64,000 nucleotides of DNA from positions 3,653,497 to 3,717,496 of the forward strand of contig OY848921.1 of assembly GCA_963693285.1 (NCBI GenBank), in the 5' to 3' direction. The DNA is from Xestospongia muta. Taxonomy: Eukaryota; Porifera; Demospongiae; Haplosclerida; Petrosiidae. Positions 11,045-25,073 of the stretch are shown here, piece after piece (positions within the stretch are counted from its first letter, which is position 1; each line of letters begins with the position of its first letter). Both the position numbers and the translations under genes were made by a program. Below the pieces are notes generated by a model. It was not told where the DNA came from, did not search any database, and saw nothing but the letters and a program-made list of their open reading frames with translations.

Positions 11045-11530
11045 ATCTTGATAATTACTGATATATATCCTCATTGTGGGTGTGGTCCCCTTCCAGATAC
11101 TGGACTTGCTGGTGGAGACTATTAATAATATCATGCTTTTGACAGAGTTCCAAAGCTAAGTTGTCTCTCTTTTGTTCTAAATATCAATTCAATTCACAAT
11201 ATTTGGTCTTTAAGCCTTGTACTCTTTAGCTTTTGTCATCAATACTACAACATCTTCCTTCTGTTTCAAACTGGTATGAAGTTTGGTCATAGCTTCATCA
11301 TGTTGTGTTTGTAAGTAATCTTTCATCATAACTTATTTTGAATTGTTTCAAGTTCTTTTTTGCTGTGTCTCTTTTCTTTTTTGCATTTATCAATCCTTGA
11401 TTGAATTTGTTGGAGAGTTTCTCATTTAGTGCTACATCAAGATATTGTTGAAGTTCTCTGCTACCCTTAGAATGGAATTATAGAGATTCTTGAAGTTTGA
11501 GATTACTTTGTTTTTCTCCTCGAGTTTGTT
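11045..11530 (-). pseudogene. Decayed coiled-coil coding remnant
   Basis: Minus-strand reading gives successive charged heptad-like pieces in changing frames: RELQQYLDVALNEKLSNKF, LQTQHDEAMTKLHTSLKQ then KEDVVVLMTKAKEYKA, YLEQKRDNLALELCQK and SLHQQVQYLEGDHTHNED. Stops and frame changes separate them. The composition fits a long coiled coil of unknown family. Gene identity cannot be given. Confidence 0.45.
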
Positions 11531-11561
11531 GCTAAGAGAACTCACCTGGTTGAATAGATGT

Positions 11562-11703
11562 TTTATGGATAGATGGATAGATACATGGATTAATGGACAG
11601 ATAAGTGAGTAAATTGATCAGTAAATACATTGATGAGTAGATGAACAGATGACTGGTGTGTGGATAGACACATGGATAAATGGATGGATAGATAGATGGA
11701 TGA
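11562..11703. repeat. (GATG/GATA)n tetranucleotide microsatellite
   Basis: Imperfect ATGGATAGATGG-type units; it produces a spurious Tyr/Ile/Pro-rich open frame on the minus strand. Confidence 0.9.
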
Positions 11704-11880
11704 ATGTATATGTACATGTATATGTATATATACATCTATATATATATGTAATACTCATGTACTACCCATTACTTGTATATGTATATGTAATACATGTGCA
11801 CGACCTATTTACATGTACATTTACATGTATAATATGACCATGAATATACAATACATGTACACTACACATGTACATGTATA
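11704..11880. repeat. (ATGTAC/TATG)n low-complexity tract
   Basis: Runs of ATGTACATGTATATG with imperfect units, adjacent to the tetranucleotide repeat and just upstream of the first recognisable cystathionine beta-synthase exon. Confidence 0.8.
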
Positions 11881-11918
11881 TGGTACAATTCATTTCTTCT
11901 GTTGTTTTTCTCTCTAAG

Positions 11919-13834
<1,916 letters not shown>

Positions 13835-14198
13835 ATTTTAGGGCTATATAGCCAAACTAGTTAACATGTACTTTGACATATAATACCAGTACATTATATA
13901 TTGTAATTAGTTGTATTATATTAGACTTTGTGTAGATTGATTTTGAATTGTGTTATTTATTGTTTGAATAATCAACTAAAATTACTCTAGACCACTTTCA
14001 TAATGTTATTGTAATTTATATAAAGTTATTAACATTATATTAGCACCATATTAAGAACATACTATATATTGGTAAATTATCACTAATGACACTTATCATA
14101 TAATGTGGATTAGTGGTAACACTGAACCCATTGAAAACTTACTACTGTTTTTATAAGAGTGCACTTGTTTATCCATATTGGAAGAGGGAAAGATCAAA
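13835..14198. other. Intergenic spacer between CBS and the AMOP/VWD gene
   Basis: AT-rich, about 360 bases, both neighbours on the plus strand. No gene or repeat recognised; it must hold the CBS 3' end and the promoter of the next gene. Confidence 0.5.
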
Positions 14199-17100
14199 AT
14201 GAAGCTAGTCTACACTCTCCTGTTAACTTCAGTCTGTAAGTTGATCACTAAGTTAATCAAGTGATATAATATTATTTCTGCAAAAGTGATTTCTGTATAT
14301 TTTCCTAAGACAACCAATGGTCAGCTTTCTACATATGGAGTTCATTTCTATGTTGGTATACTGAGGTCAATTTGGCATTATACAAGAGAACTTACCATTA
14401 CAACTCTATCAGTCCAACCAGTTAACTTCACAGTAGAGTTAGGTATTGGATGGAACCACAATAGTACAGGTTGGTACTACACTGGTAATGTATCTGTCGA
14501 TAGTCCTGCTCTTGTAATACTACCTAATAATGTTGAACCACATCATGGAAATTATTCTGAACGATTCAAAGGAATTCATATCTATTCCAATGATGACAAC
14601 ACTCCTATATCAGTTGTTGTGATGTCTGTGGACTTTGATGTCAATGCTGAATACTTAGCATATCCATACATCAATATGGGACTACAACAATATGAATATT
14701 ATGTGGTATCAATAGATAGCGTGTGGGGAGACCAGAGTCTGTTTCTTTTAGTTGGAAATGAGGACAACACTACTATAACTATTGTACCTACACAGATGAT
14801 ACAGGTTCCAGAAGACCCTCAAAATCCAAACAACCCAACTACTATTATCAATGCTGGCAATACGTATACCATTACACTACATTTGATGCAAACACTTCTG
14901 ATTGGAGCTGAAGATGATTTAACTGGTACTCAAATTATTTCAAATAAACCTTTAACAGTTATCAGTGGACATGAGTGTGGTATAGTGTCAAATGGACAAT
15001 GGTGGTTGAATGTGTACTTCTCACAAGAGCAGAGGTGGTGGTTGTGGTGGTTTTGTGACTATGTAACAGAGCAGATCCCTCCGACAGTGACTTGGGGTAA
15101 AAAGTTCCTCCTTGTACCATTTCCTGAATCATCAGTGCAACACTATACAAAGATTGTGGCCTCTGAAGGAGTAACTACTATCACTCAAACTTGTAACAAT
15201 ACATTAATTAATACCACACTTTTGACATTTCCCGGTGACTGGAACTTTACAAATACTTACATTGATCCAGTTACTTATTGTACTATTGAATCTGATAAGC
15301 CAATACTTGTATCTCAACTTGTTTCAGAAGGTCACGAAAGAGGCTCTTATTATAACATTTCATATCTACATGAAACCCTAAGTGTGATACCTCCTATAGA
15401 ACAGTACATTAACGAAGTGGTCTATGTACCACTGAACACTTCCTTTACTGACTGGTTTGATCATCATTACATTCAAATTGCAACAACTAACACAACTGAT
15501 GTTCTATTAGATGATAAACCTTATAACTGGAACTGGCAACCTATTCATGGTTATAATGGTGACATTATAGGATATGGAACAGTTCATGAGTTTGATGACA
15601 TTCTCCCTCATGTTTTACGTCATACTGATATTACTGGTGGTCTTAGTGTAATTGGATATGGAAGTATGAAATACTATTTTTTTCTCAGTGCAGAAGGATA
15701 TACATACTTAACAGGAATGAATTTAAACATTATTAATAGAGGTTAGACAAGTAAACTCATTTTTATAATCTCTCATTATTGTTATTAATAGGTGCCCTTC
15801 AACTCAATCCATGGTATGGTCATATATTAGGTGGTGTACCAGTTATACTAACTGGACCCACTTATATAAAATCTACTGATAAATTATATTGTTTATTTGA
15901 TGGTATTAAAGTGGATGGTGTCTATGTTAGTCAAACACAAGTACTATGTGTTACACCTAGACTAACAAAGATAGGAAGAGTGAATGTACAACTGTTCCAT
16001 AATGGATTTAAATATCCAAGACAATCATCATTTTATTCACGTAAGTAAAAACTTTAAGTAATTTTTGATTTATCTCATCTGTAGGACGCATTGAAGATGA
16101 TAATCGTGTTGACATTTGGTCTCATAAACTACCGATTCACGTAGGAGATAATATTACATTAACATGGTCAACAGTATCTCTAACTAAACCATTACAAGAT
16201 ATCATTCGTCCCTCAGATTTACTTATTGACATTAAGTTACATATCTTCCAGATATCTAATGATGTCCATACATTAGAACAAGTGACCACACTAGACAGTA
16301 ACGTAACTAATACTGGGTCAGCTACTGTCACAGTACCTATCATATCTCACTCCAGTAATCAATCTGTTTATGCTGCTGTTATTTCCATTGAAGCTAAAGG
16401 TAATAATTTGCAAAATCTATTGTTGTTTGATAAAGCAGAAGGGAGAGTCACTCAATGGACAGATATAATATGGATCGTGTCAACAAATAAACAATCTAGT
16501 GATACTAAACTATGGTCTGCATGTAAAGCATGGTCTACCAGTGAACCATCTAGTATTGGTCAACAATTATTAGATAAAGTGCGTTCTGATTTCCCATGTC
16601 CACCCACTATTGGTCAAGCTAGAACTGTGAACAGTGGACTTATTGAAGATAGAGATACAAGACTGATAGGATTCTTTCATCCTAAAGCTTTTAAATGTTT
16701 TCATCAAAGGACTATTACAAGGTAAATTGATCCAGTATATACTATATAATTATTGTGACTTACCAACCAATGTACTGTGAGTAATTAAATCTCATGCTAA
16801 AACTGATTGGTCATTTTAACTAATTAAGTTATTACTCTATAATTGCCAAAGCTACTCTCTGAGTTGAACAACTTTACTATACATAAGGATATTTATGATA
16901 AGAATAAACCAATTAGTCTGTACACTCTTTCATTGATACAAGTAATACGGTGTATATTGGTTAGTTTAAATAACATAGTCTATAATTTTTATGAACAATT
17001 GATATACATAACTGATATTGAGTAACAAATACAATAGATTTAGTTTGTAATTCATAATAATTAACTATATATGATAGACATTCTATTTAGAGCTACAATA

Positions 17101-20100
17101 CATTGAACAACAACTTTATTAAAACAGTTGTCCAGTTTTAACAGGTTACACTATCATAATTATAATCATTTAGTTTATGACTACATTTGGACATTAAGAA
17201 TAAACTTTAACTTTCTTACATTCCACCAAATATTAATGACTAAACTAAATGGTTAATAGTTTTGTAACTACTAGAGGTACTTCATAGGAAACAGTCTGTA
17301 TATAAAAGATAATCTTCTGGTTAAGTGGTTTACCATTATACAAAGTGGGTGGAATTAGTAGTAAAGATAACTTATAAAATAAGCAATCTTTACCCACATC
17401 AAATGGTTTTAATAAACAAGTTAGTAGTACTAAGTACTAAATGAGTTACTTTGAAATCCTTTACTAAAAGAATTACTATTACCGACTTTGATATCCTATA
17501 TGGCAAACCTGGACAAGTATGATGTAGAACAGTAGATATCCTGTGTTCTATTCTGTAGTACTAAATTGTTTATTCAAGCAGCATATGATGTGGGTAGTAA
17601 TGTAAGTCAACAGTTATAAAGTATACAACAGTGGATTTCTTGCCTTCTATTAAATTGTTTATTCAAGCAGCATATGATGTTTGTAGATATAGCTGGTAAT
17701 ATTATGTAAGTTAACAGTCTATGTAGAGTAGTTGTTGTAAATAAAATGCTTAGGTATCTTATTTACTACTACATAACTAATGAGTGACATGAATCTGGAA
17801 TAACATACAGATATTATTATAATATTAACAGATAGCTTATATTCGAAAAATAGCTGTACATGTACTATACAATGATCTGTGTACTATATTATATACACAT
17901 GTTATATTATTAATATAATTATGTACACTTGTAGGACTAATAAAGGAGCAGGTAATGAATGTTGCTATGGTAGAGATGGTAATCTAATTGTGGGACCACC
18001 AGGAGGAGGATCAGTAGATAAAGTATCTACAGTTGGTAGTACTAGATTGAATTACTTGAGTAACTTGATCAAACATCAATTTGAAGATATCCTGCCATTT
18101 ATCTTCTGTTGTAAAGGAACACGAACTAGTTGTGATATTTACTATCAAAGACGTCCTTCAGATAATGGAACAGTTTACACTCCTCCAGTACCTGGTGAGT
18201 ATATATAATATTAACAATATTATAGAATATGGTTAATGGATAACAAGCGTACATGACAGTATTGTTCAATTTGTAAGATTAACACTCAGTTTTTTGTGTA
18301 ATTTATAATAATTTGTTATTCATTAGCTATCATAATTGGTGATCCACATATTGTGACACTTGATCTTCACAAGTACACATTTAATGGAAAGGGAGAGTTT
18401 GTTCTCATTGAGACAAATGATCAATCATTTACACTACAAGGAAGAATGATTGAAGTTAAAACTTCATTGGGAACTGTTGGAAATGCTACTGTCTTCTCAG
18501 CTTGTGTAGCTAAAGAAAAGAGTTCAAGTACAGTTCAGTTTGATATAGAAACAGTTGACAATATAACTTCTGTGATCACTCTTGTTGATGGAGAAAGAGC
18601 TAACTTTGGTGAATTAAAAATTCAAGAATTTGAAAATGTGACCATCACTAAATCTGGTAACAATACACTCAGTGCTACCTTCTCAAGTGGTGCATTTCTA
18701 CAAGTAGAAGAACAAAATGGTTTTATATCTGTCCTTATTGTTAGTCTCCCAGAAAGTTATAAAAGCAAAACTCAAGGATTAATGGGTCCATATAATGGTA
18801 ATAAGACAGATGACCTTACTCCAAGGGGAAATGGAACAATATTATCATTAAACTCTACTATACAAGAGATACATAAAAAGTTTGGAATGACATGTAAGTG
18901 TATGCTAGTTACAAATTTACAATAATTCTAAATTTTATTTAGGGATCATTGATAATCCTAGTGACAGTTTGTTTACATATCAATTTGGACAAAGCTGGTC
19001 TACACATTATTTTCCATCATTCACTCCTGTGTATGAACCTTCCTTTTCTGATACTGCTCTGGAAAAGAAGGCTGATGAGGTTTGTGGAGATGATGTGTTC
19101 TGTAAGTTTGATATAGCCACTACTGGAAGAATTGAGATTGGTGAGGCTACATATCGAGGAGGACAGGAACTTGAACAACTAGTTAATTTATCTAAACCAG
19201 GTAAGTAATGTAATTAACACTCATTTCACTCTACTGATTTCTATCTCATTTATAGTAAGTTGTAATCCATCCTGTGTTCATGGTGCTTGTGTGGATACTA
19301 ATGTGTGTGCTTGTGGAGAAGGCTATGAAGGAGACACTTGTGATATCATAGGTAATGAATGACACAGTTACATAATTCAATGGATAGACTATTTGTATTA
19401 ATATTATAGTTTATTCAACATGTGATGAAAATCTTTGTTACAATAATGGTACATGTCAGTATCATGCTGGAAATTACATCTGTACATGTCTAGCTGGTTT
19501 TACTGGAGAATATTGTGAACAAAAGCAAACAAGTAAGTTAATTATTTATGGCTTCTTTTCAATATTAAACATTAGTTACATGTAATCCACCATGTGTTCA
19601 TGGTTCTTGTATGGATACTAATATGTGTGCTTGTGAAGAAGGCTATGAAGGAGACAGTTGTAATACTACTGGTGAGAATACACTGTTATTATGAGCAAAC
19701 TAAATTAACTAATTGTTAGTAGTTCATTCACCCTGTGATCCTAACCCTTGTAATGGTGGTACATGTCTACCTCATGGTAAGAATTATAGCTGTCATTGTT
19801 TACCTGGATTTATAGGAGAGTCTTGCAAGGATGAAGTGACAAGTAAGTCAGAATTAAAAAAAATCCTCACATGATCAAACATTAGTTACATGTAATCCAC
19901 CATGTGTTCATGGTTCTTGTATGGATACTAATATGTGTGCTTGCGAAGTAGGCTACGAAGGAGACAGTTGTAATACTACTGGTGAGGATTCACTGTTATT
20001 ATGAACAAATTAAATTAACTAATTGTTAGTAGTTCATTCACCCTGTGATCCTAACCCTTGTAATGGTGGTACATGTCTACCTCATGGTAAGAATTATAGC

Positions 20101-20451
20101 TGTCATTGTTTACCTGGATTTACAGGAGAGTTTTGCAAGAATGAACTGACAAGTAAGTCAGAATTAAAAAAAAATATTAATGATAAATTATTATAATTGA
20201 AAATATTAATTGTTCTCATACTTTATATTGTATTAGCTCCTACAGTACAACGATCAACTGATGATAATAATCTTGGTGTTGTTGTTGGAGTTGTAGTAGG
20301 TCTTGGAGTACTGCTATTTGTCATAGTGATAATAGTTTTAGTGGTAGTACTGGTGCTAAAAAAGAAGACCACTAAAATGTCTCTTGACTTTGAAGGTCTA
20401 GAGAAGCTTGAGATGAATGATCAATTGTCAGAACAATTAGACAAAAAGTGA
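14199..20451 (+). CDS. Membrane protein: IgGFc-binding, IPT, AMOP, VWD, EGF repeats, one TM helix
   Basis: Fourteen exons: 14199-14246, 14287-15741, 15792-16040, 16085-16721, 17935-18194, 18327-18893, 18943-19200, 19256-19351, 19410-19532, 19576-19671, 19720-19842, 19886-19981, 20030-20152 and 20237-20451. ATG 14199 opens a signal peptide ([12 protein letters not shown]). Exon 2 is an IgGFc-binding-type domain ([31 protein letters not shown]). Exon 3 is IPT/TIG-like. Exons 4-5 hold an AMOP domain ([34 protein letters not shown]). Exons 6-7 are a VWD domain starting [15 protein letters not shown]. Exons 8-13 are single EGF units, all phase-compatible. Exon 14 gives a Gly/Val-rich helix and a short cytoplasmic tail ending QLSEQLDKK. 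The order recalls mucin-4/SUSD2-like adhesion proteins. A cell-surface adhesion or recognition role is inferred; the ligand is unknown. Confidence 0.88.
16722..17934 (+). other. Long intron inside the AMOP domain
   Basis: At 1.2 kb it is far longer than the gene's other introns (40-130 bases). It is AT-rich and holds near-repeats (ATTGTTTATTCAAGCAGCATATGATG twice, near 17565 and 17652, seen as shorter shared words). No coding content recognised. Confidence 0.6.
19570..20189 (+). repeat. 310-base tandem duplication of an EGF exon pair
   Basis: The block with two EGF exons and their introns at about 19570-19879 is repeated almost exactly at 19880-20189. In the partial second copy of this gene (34068-34802) only one such pair is present. 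Confidence 0.85.
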
Positions 20452-21173
20452 TTAACAATATATTTGTTATATTTAAAAACTGTACTGTTGTTTTGTACTT
20501 AATTATAATTGTTTTTGCATATTTATAAGTTAAATAAAGAGCTATGAAATTTGCTATTTTTTGTGTTGCACCTTCATTAATCTTCAATTTTTGAATAAAC
20601 AACCGTTTTTAATATCATTTCTCAATATTTTATGTTACTTCTTGACAGTTACAGCAACAATTTATGGTTAGTGTGCTGGCATAGCATGTAAACTGTTCTC
20701 AACATATAGCATGTTCAATATATAGCAGTCATATTATATATAAACAAATAAGAAGATTGAGATGAATTTTTAGAGAAAGTTCACATGTAGAAATACATAT
20801 GTCTTTCGAAGTTGAATGATGAGTCATGAGATATCTAAATTATTATAATGTTATGTAAATTGTTTTCATATTATTGCAGGTCACATGTACTCATCCAATA
20901 AGAGTATTGTGAACATGGGTTAGATAAAAGGGCATTTGATATATTTATAACTTTTTGTTTTGATGATATATGTTACTTTAATAAATCCATCCATTGATCA
21001 CATATAAACTAGCAGTCATTTTATTTATCTATTAATCCATTCATCTCTTGATCTATTGATACACCTATCTATGTATCCATTAATGAATCTATTCATCCAT
21101 TTTTAGTTGGAGGTACTAGAGATTGAAATTGTTAAACAGATATATGATTATTGAAAAGAGAGGACAGATCCTA
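20452..21173 (+). other. 3' flank of the AMOP/VWD gene
   Basis: Likely 3' untranslated region (AATAAA near 20533) followed by low-complexity (ATCCATTA)-type sequence. No gene. The whole stretch recurs at 34803-35525 as part of the tandem duplication. Confidence 0.6.
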
Positions 21174-21547
21174 CGGAAGCCTCAGACGGACAGTCTCATT
21201 CCTATTTCCTATATCTTCCACGCACATTCGCGTATTAAAAAATTCCAATTAAGGACACAGTTGATGAGTTTAATTTCTTATTCCTATTTCCATTTTTGGC
21301 ACGTGCGCCTTTTCTAGGCTTTTCTTGTTACTTAATAAAACGCGGAGGACGAATACCACGAGGTGTCTCTGAGAATCGAGCGTTAGCGAGATGGTTCCTG
21401 TTTGATTTGGTTCCTGATTTTGGTTGTATATTGGAATCGGAACCTATCAACTACATCTTTAATTGAAATATAAGTGCGTTTAATTGGAATTTAAGGTGCG
21501 CGGAAGAAATTGGAAATAGTAATAGGAATGTCCGTCTGAGGCTTCCG
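21174..21547. mobile_element. MITE-A, copy 2
   Basis: Same CGGAAGCCTCAGACGGAC / GTCCGTCTGAGGCTTCCG termini and core as the copy at 10181. It is flanked by CTA and TAA, and the same insertion is present in the duplicated unit at 35526, so it predates the duplication. Confidence 0.85.
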
Positions 21548-21568
21548 TAATTTTTAGACACTACAGCA

Positions 21569-22200
21569 TGTAAATCCAGTGGTGGAGATATTGGTCTCAG
21601 TGAAGTGGATGAGAATAGTAAGTGATACAGCCTTAGGTTAATTATACTTTGAATTAATGGCTTGCTATTTTAGAAAGTACACTAGAACAGTCACCCAAAA
21701 ATTCTCAAATTTCCAGTATATATATATATATGTAATGCATATTATATTGCAGTATTTTTGAGTTAATTATCATTGTTACAGGGAGGAAGAGATGTACTAG
21801 AAATACTAGCAAGAGAAGTGAACAAGAGATTGGACTCAGTGAATATAACAAGAATGGACTCATTGATAATGGTATCTGATATTATGATTATTGACTATAA
21901 CACTTGATTAGTGGCTTGCCGTTTTAGAATGTACACTAGAGCAGTCAAAGACATTACCCAAAAATTCTCAAATTTACAGGAAGGAAGAGATATACCAGAA
22001 ATATTATCAAGAGAAGTGAAGAAGAGATAGGACTCAGTGAATATGACAAGAATGGACTCAGTGATAATGGTATGTGGTATCATATTATAATTAATCCTTG
22101 ATTAGTGGCTTTTCCATTTTAGAAACTACACTAGAACAATCAAATAATAACCTGACTATGAAATATTCACAATATAATAATACAATTCATGTATTTCATT
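21569..22200 (+). other. Tandem exon-like units, unknown gene
   Basis: Splice-bounded pieces repeat: one reading IGLSEVDEN, then RKRCTRNTSKRSEQEIGLSE with NKNGLIDNG before a GTATCTG donor, then RKRYTRNIIKRSEEEIGLSE with DKNGLSDNG before GTATGTG. Between them recurs TTTTAGAAWSTACACTAGARCARTC. This suggests duplicated small exons of a hydrophilic protein tail, possibly alternative 3' exons of the upstream membrane protein. No family recognised and no start found. Confidence 0.35.
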
Positions 22201-22689
22201 ACAGAAAAACTATCAGCATGTTCTAATAATTATGTTTTCACATTAAGATGACTAATTGGGTGGAATGTGAAAATGTTTCCAGTGGTACCACATGATATGT
22301 GTTGGGAACAAGAAAGAGAAATCACTAAATTTTGTTTGTTTTATGTGTGACATGTAATAATTAACTACTAGACCTTTTTGTAGTGAAGTTATTTCTTCAT
22401 CCACAGTGAGTGTGTATAAATTTGAGTTAATAAATAACAAACATTTATCATCTACTTTAGAAAAGGACTTCTCCTTAAATGTCATTTATTCGTCAATGAG
22501 TTTATGTTTTCAAAGAGATGTATATTCAGAACTGCTTGTAGAAATTTCTCCAAATTTTTACATTTAATTCTTTACATATTATATAGTGTTCAAAAGCAGA
22601 GAGAACGTTCAAGCTACAATTGTTACCAAGATATGGTCATCGTTAGAATCTACATAAGAATGTCCGTATTATCATTATCTCGAGTGTAC
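22201..22689. other. Unassigned stretch in unit 1
   Basis: No recognised gene or repeat termini. It has no counterpart in unit 2, where homology stops at about 36305. Confidence 0.4.
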
Positions 22690-23055
22690 AGGATATACAG
22701 TAAAAGATCGGGCGGATTTTTCGGCCGCCTCCTACAGGACAAACGAGCGAAACAACGAACTTCTTTACTCTGCTACCATAAAGTACAATCTTTTACTTCT
22801 TTATTCTGATACCTTTGATAATATAAAAAATATTTTGGGCACATGCGTAGCTAGGCGGACAACAATAATGTCAATTTGTACGAGCGGCAAACTCTTCTCG
22901 CAATCAAGCAAACTGAGAAAGCTATGGCTTCTAGGATTGGTTGATGACTGAACTACCACAGCATAACCAAACCATTTCTTTCAGCAAGGAGTTCGCTTCT
23001 CCAAAGAGCAAAAGATCTGAGTGGGTGTGGACATGAGTATTCGGACACACCTTCA
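22690..23055. repeat. Segment inverted relative to unit 2 (36440-36835)
   Basis: This block reads as the reverse complement of 36440-36835. Examples: CATGAGTATTCGGACACACC near 23033 against GTGTCCGAATACTCATG near 36446; AGGACAAACGAGCGAAA near 22734 against its complement near 36778. Sequence outside the block is in direct orientation in both units. Confidence 0.85.
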
Positions 23056-23514
23056 TCAATGATGGTCTAGCTCTAAAATTATTCAACTAGTACGTTTATA
23101 GTCATAAAGGACACAACTGTCTTTTATTGGCTTTTGAAATATAGAACTTTAAGACATCAAATAGTTTAGAATTTGCATGCAATGCACTGTGGTGTTAGAG
23201 ATGGTGTATCTCAGTGATGTATGCAAGTTGAATGCAATGCTTGTCATTTGAGACTGCAGTGAAAAAACATTAATAAGACAAGAATTGACAGTTTCCACAA
23301 ACATAATTAAAGTCTTTTCTCTTGGCAACAGTGTATAATACATTGACACAACTGCAATGGTACCACTGCAGGCAATTTGAACAATTCATCCAAGTGGTTG
23401 CATGCCCTTGGATGAGCACAAGTTTTATGTAGGCAATTACCAACTAGAATAGAAACTATTAATGATAACTGGCCAATACAATTTGTTTCACCTCTGACAC
23501 TTTTCTTCATTTTC

Positions 23515-24440
23515 TTAGATGTAGCTTTAAGAGTACAAGTGCTACTAGTGCCTAGATAGTAATACTAATTTGTGACAGAAACACTGACAAGCTAACATAC
23601 CTGTTGATGAAGAAGGTTCAGCTGTAGCTTTACAACATGTGAGACTACAAGTGCTACTAGTTCCTAGATAGTAATACTAATTTGTGACAGAAACACCGAC
23701 AAGCTAACATACCTGTTGATGAAGAAGGTTCAGCAGAGCTTTATCGAGTGTGAGACTACGAGTGCTATTAGTGCCTAAATAGTAATACCAATTTGTGACA
23801 GAAACACTGACAAGCTAACATACCTGTTGATGAAAGTTTGGCAGCAGCTTTACCACATGTGAGACTACGAGTGCTAATAGTGCCTAGATAGTAATACTAG
23901 TTTGTGACAGAAACACTGACAAGCTAACATACCTGTTGATGAAGAGGGTTCAGCAGTAGCTTTTTTTAAAGGTACCTTCATTAGAAATGTTTCCCAGTGA
24001 TTGATTATCTCCAAAGATAGGAAGAAGCAAGCTACATGTACCTTAAAGTTTATGTTGTATGATGTTACTTGACGCTCACAATGCTTACCATTATCAAAAC
24101 TAGAATGCAATGGAGAATCGCTTCTACAAGTTGAAGACTTTTCATAGGGTGCACTTCCTATTACTAATAATTCTAACACAAAGACTTATTATTCTTATGA
24201 TTATTCAACTTCGCAATCCTAGCTTGGTCTAATGAGATACACATGAGATTACATGTATTGTGGTATCAATAGTCTTACTTCTCTTCTCCTTTTGTTCTTC
24301 CCTTTTTCTCAGTTCTTCCTGCTTCTTCCTTTCCATTTCTTCTATAGCTCTGAGATTCTTTTCACTAGTCAAAACGTTTCCGCTATGTTTTGGTGGTACA
24401 ACTGGAAGCTTACAAAAGGGCACAAGTCTTTCTTCGTATA
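23515..24440 (-). CDS. Small minus-strand gene with tandemly repeated 60-63-base exons
   Basis: Four units of about 110 bases (donors at about 23599, 23711, 23822 and 23931) each hold an exon of about 60-63 bases between TATCTAG and GTATGTTAG, coding Ser/Thr-rich TSSTCSLTCCKATAEPSSST-like peptides. Upstream lie exons near 24091-24180 (VIGSAPYEKSSTCRSDSPLH) and 24285-24428 (PPKHSGNVLTSEKNLRAIEE then Lys/Glu-rich helix). The last resembles the C-terminal charged region after a pogo/Tigger DDE domain, so the gene may be transposon-derived (inference). One exon is 62 bases and would shift the frame, so at least that unit is decayed or skipped. No start codon was fixed. Confidence 0.4.
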
Positions 24441-25073
24441 TTTTTGCAATAGCTTTATGACAGATTGGGGGACTCGAAGCTGGTGTCAGAAGTCAGCTTC
24501 GAACACTCCGTGTATTTAAGGTGGCGGTACGGTGACGTTAATAATATTCATAGCTAAACTTTTTTCTATATAATTTCTATATCGTTTCTTGTTTTAATAC
24601 CATTCTTTGACTACTACATTATATCAACGGTCTTCAACTTCGACAAAAAATTTAAAACAATTCCACGTATCAATCAAGAGTTACTGGAGTAAAAGTATAC
24701 TGAACAAAGGTACATTTTTCTAAAAACTTCTTATAGGTAGACATTAGAAATTTACCTTGCTAACAGTTATATGAGATCTATAATCCTATGAAAGCTTTTT
24801 TAACTACTTCTACACTTACTGAGATACACTAATCAGAGTCAAATCTTTGAGAGCCTTCTGAAAACCGAACGCCATTTTTAAAAATTGGCTTCATAGGATT
24901 ACTCGTACACATGTTGGGTAGGGTTGTTTGAGATTTCTTACCTGTGCGTAGTATTAGAGCTGAGATAAATGTACCTTAGTACAACAGTTTGTACTTGCTC
25001 ATTACTTTAGCTACGAAACCACTGGAATGTGAAGAGGTATGTCATTATGTAGAAGGACATTTTTTATCCTTCC
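24441..25073. other. Non-coding stretch shared with unit 2
   Basis: Matches 36870-37475 almost base for base (for example GGTGTCAGAAGTCAGCTTCG and CAAAGGTACATTTTTCTAAA), with a deletion of about 27 bases in unit 2 near 37310. No gene seen. Confidence 0.5.

Noticed and set aside
11532..11917. Ile/Tyr/His-rich frames
   Set aside because: Pure translation of tetranucleotide and ATGTAC microsatellites.
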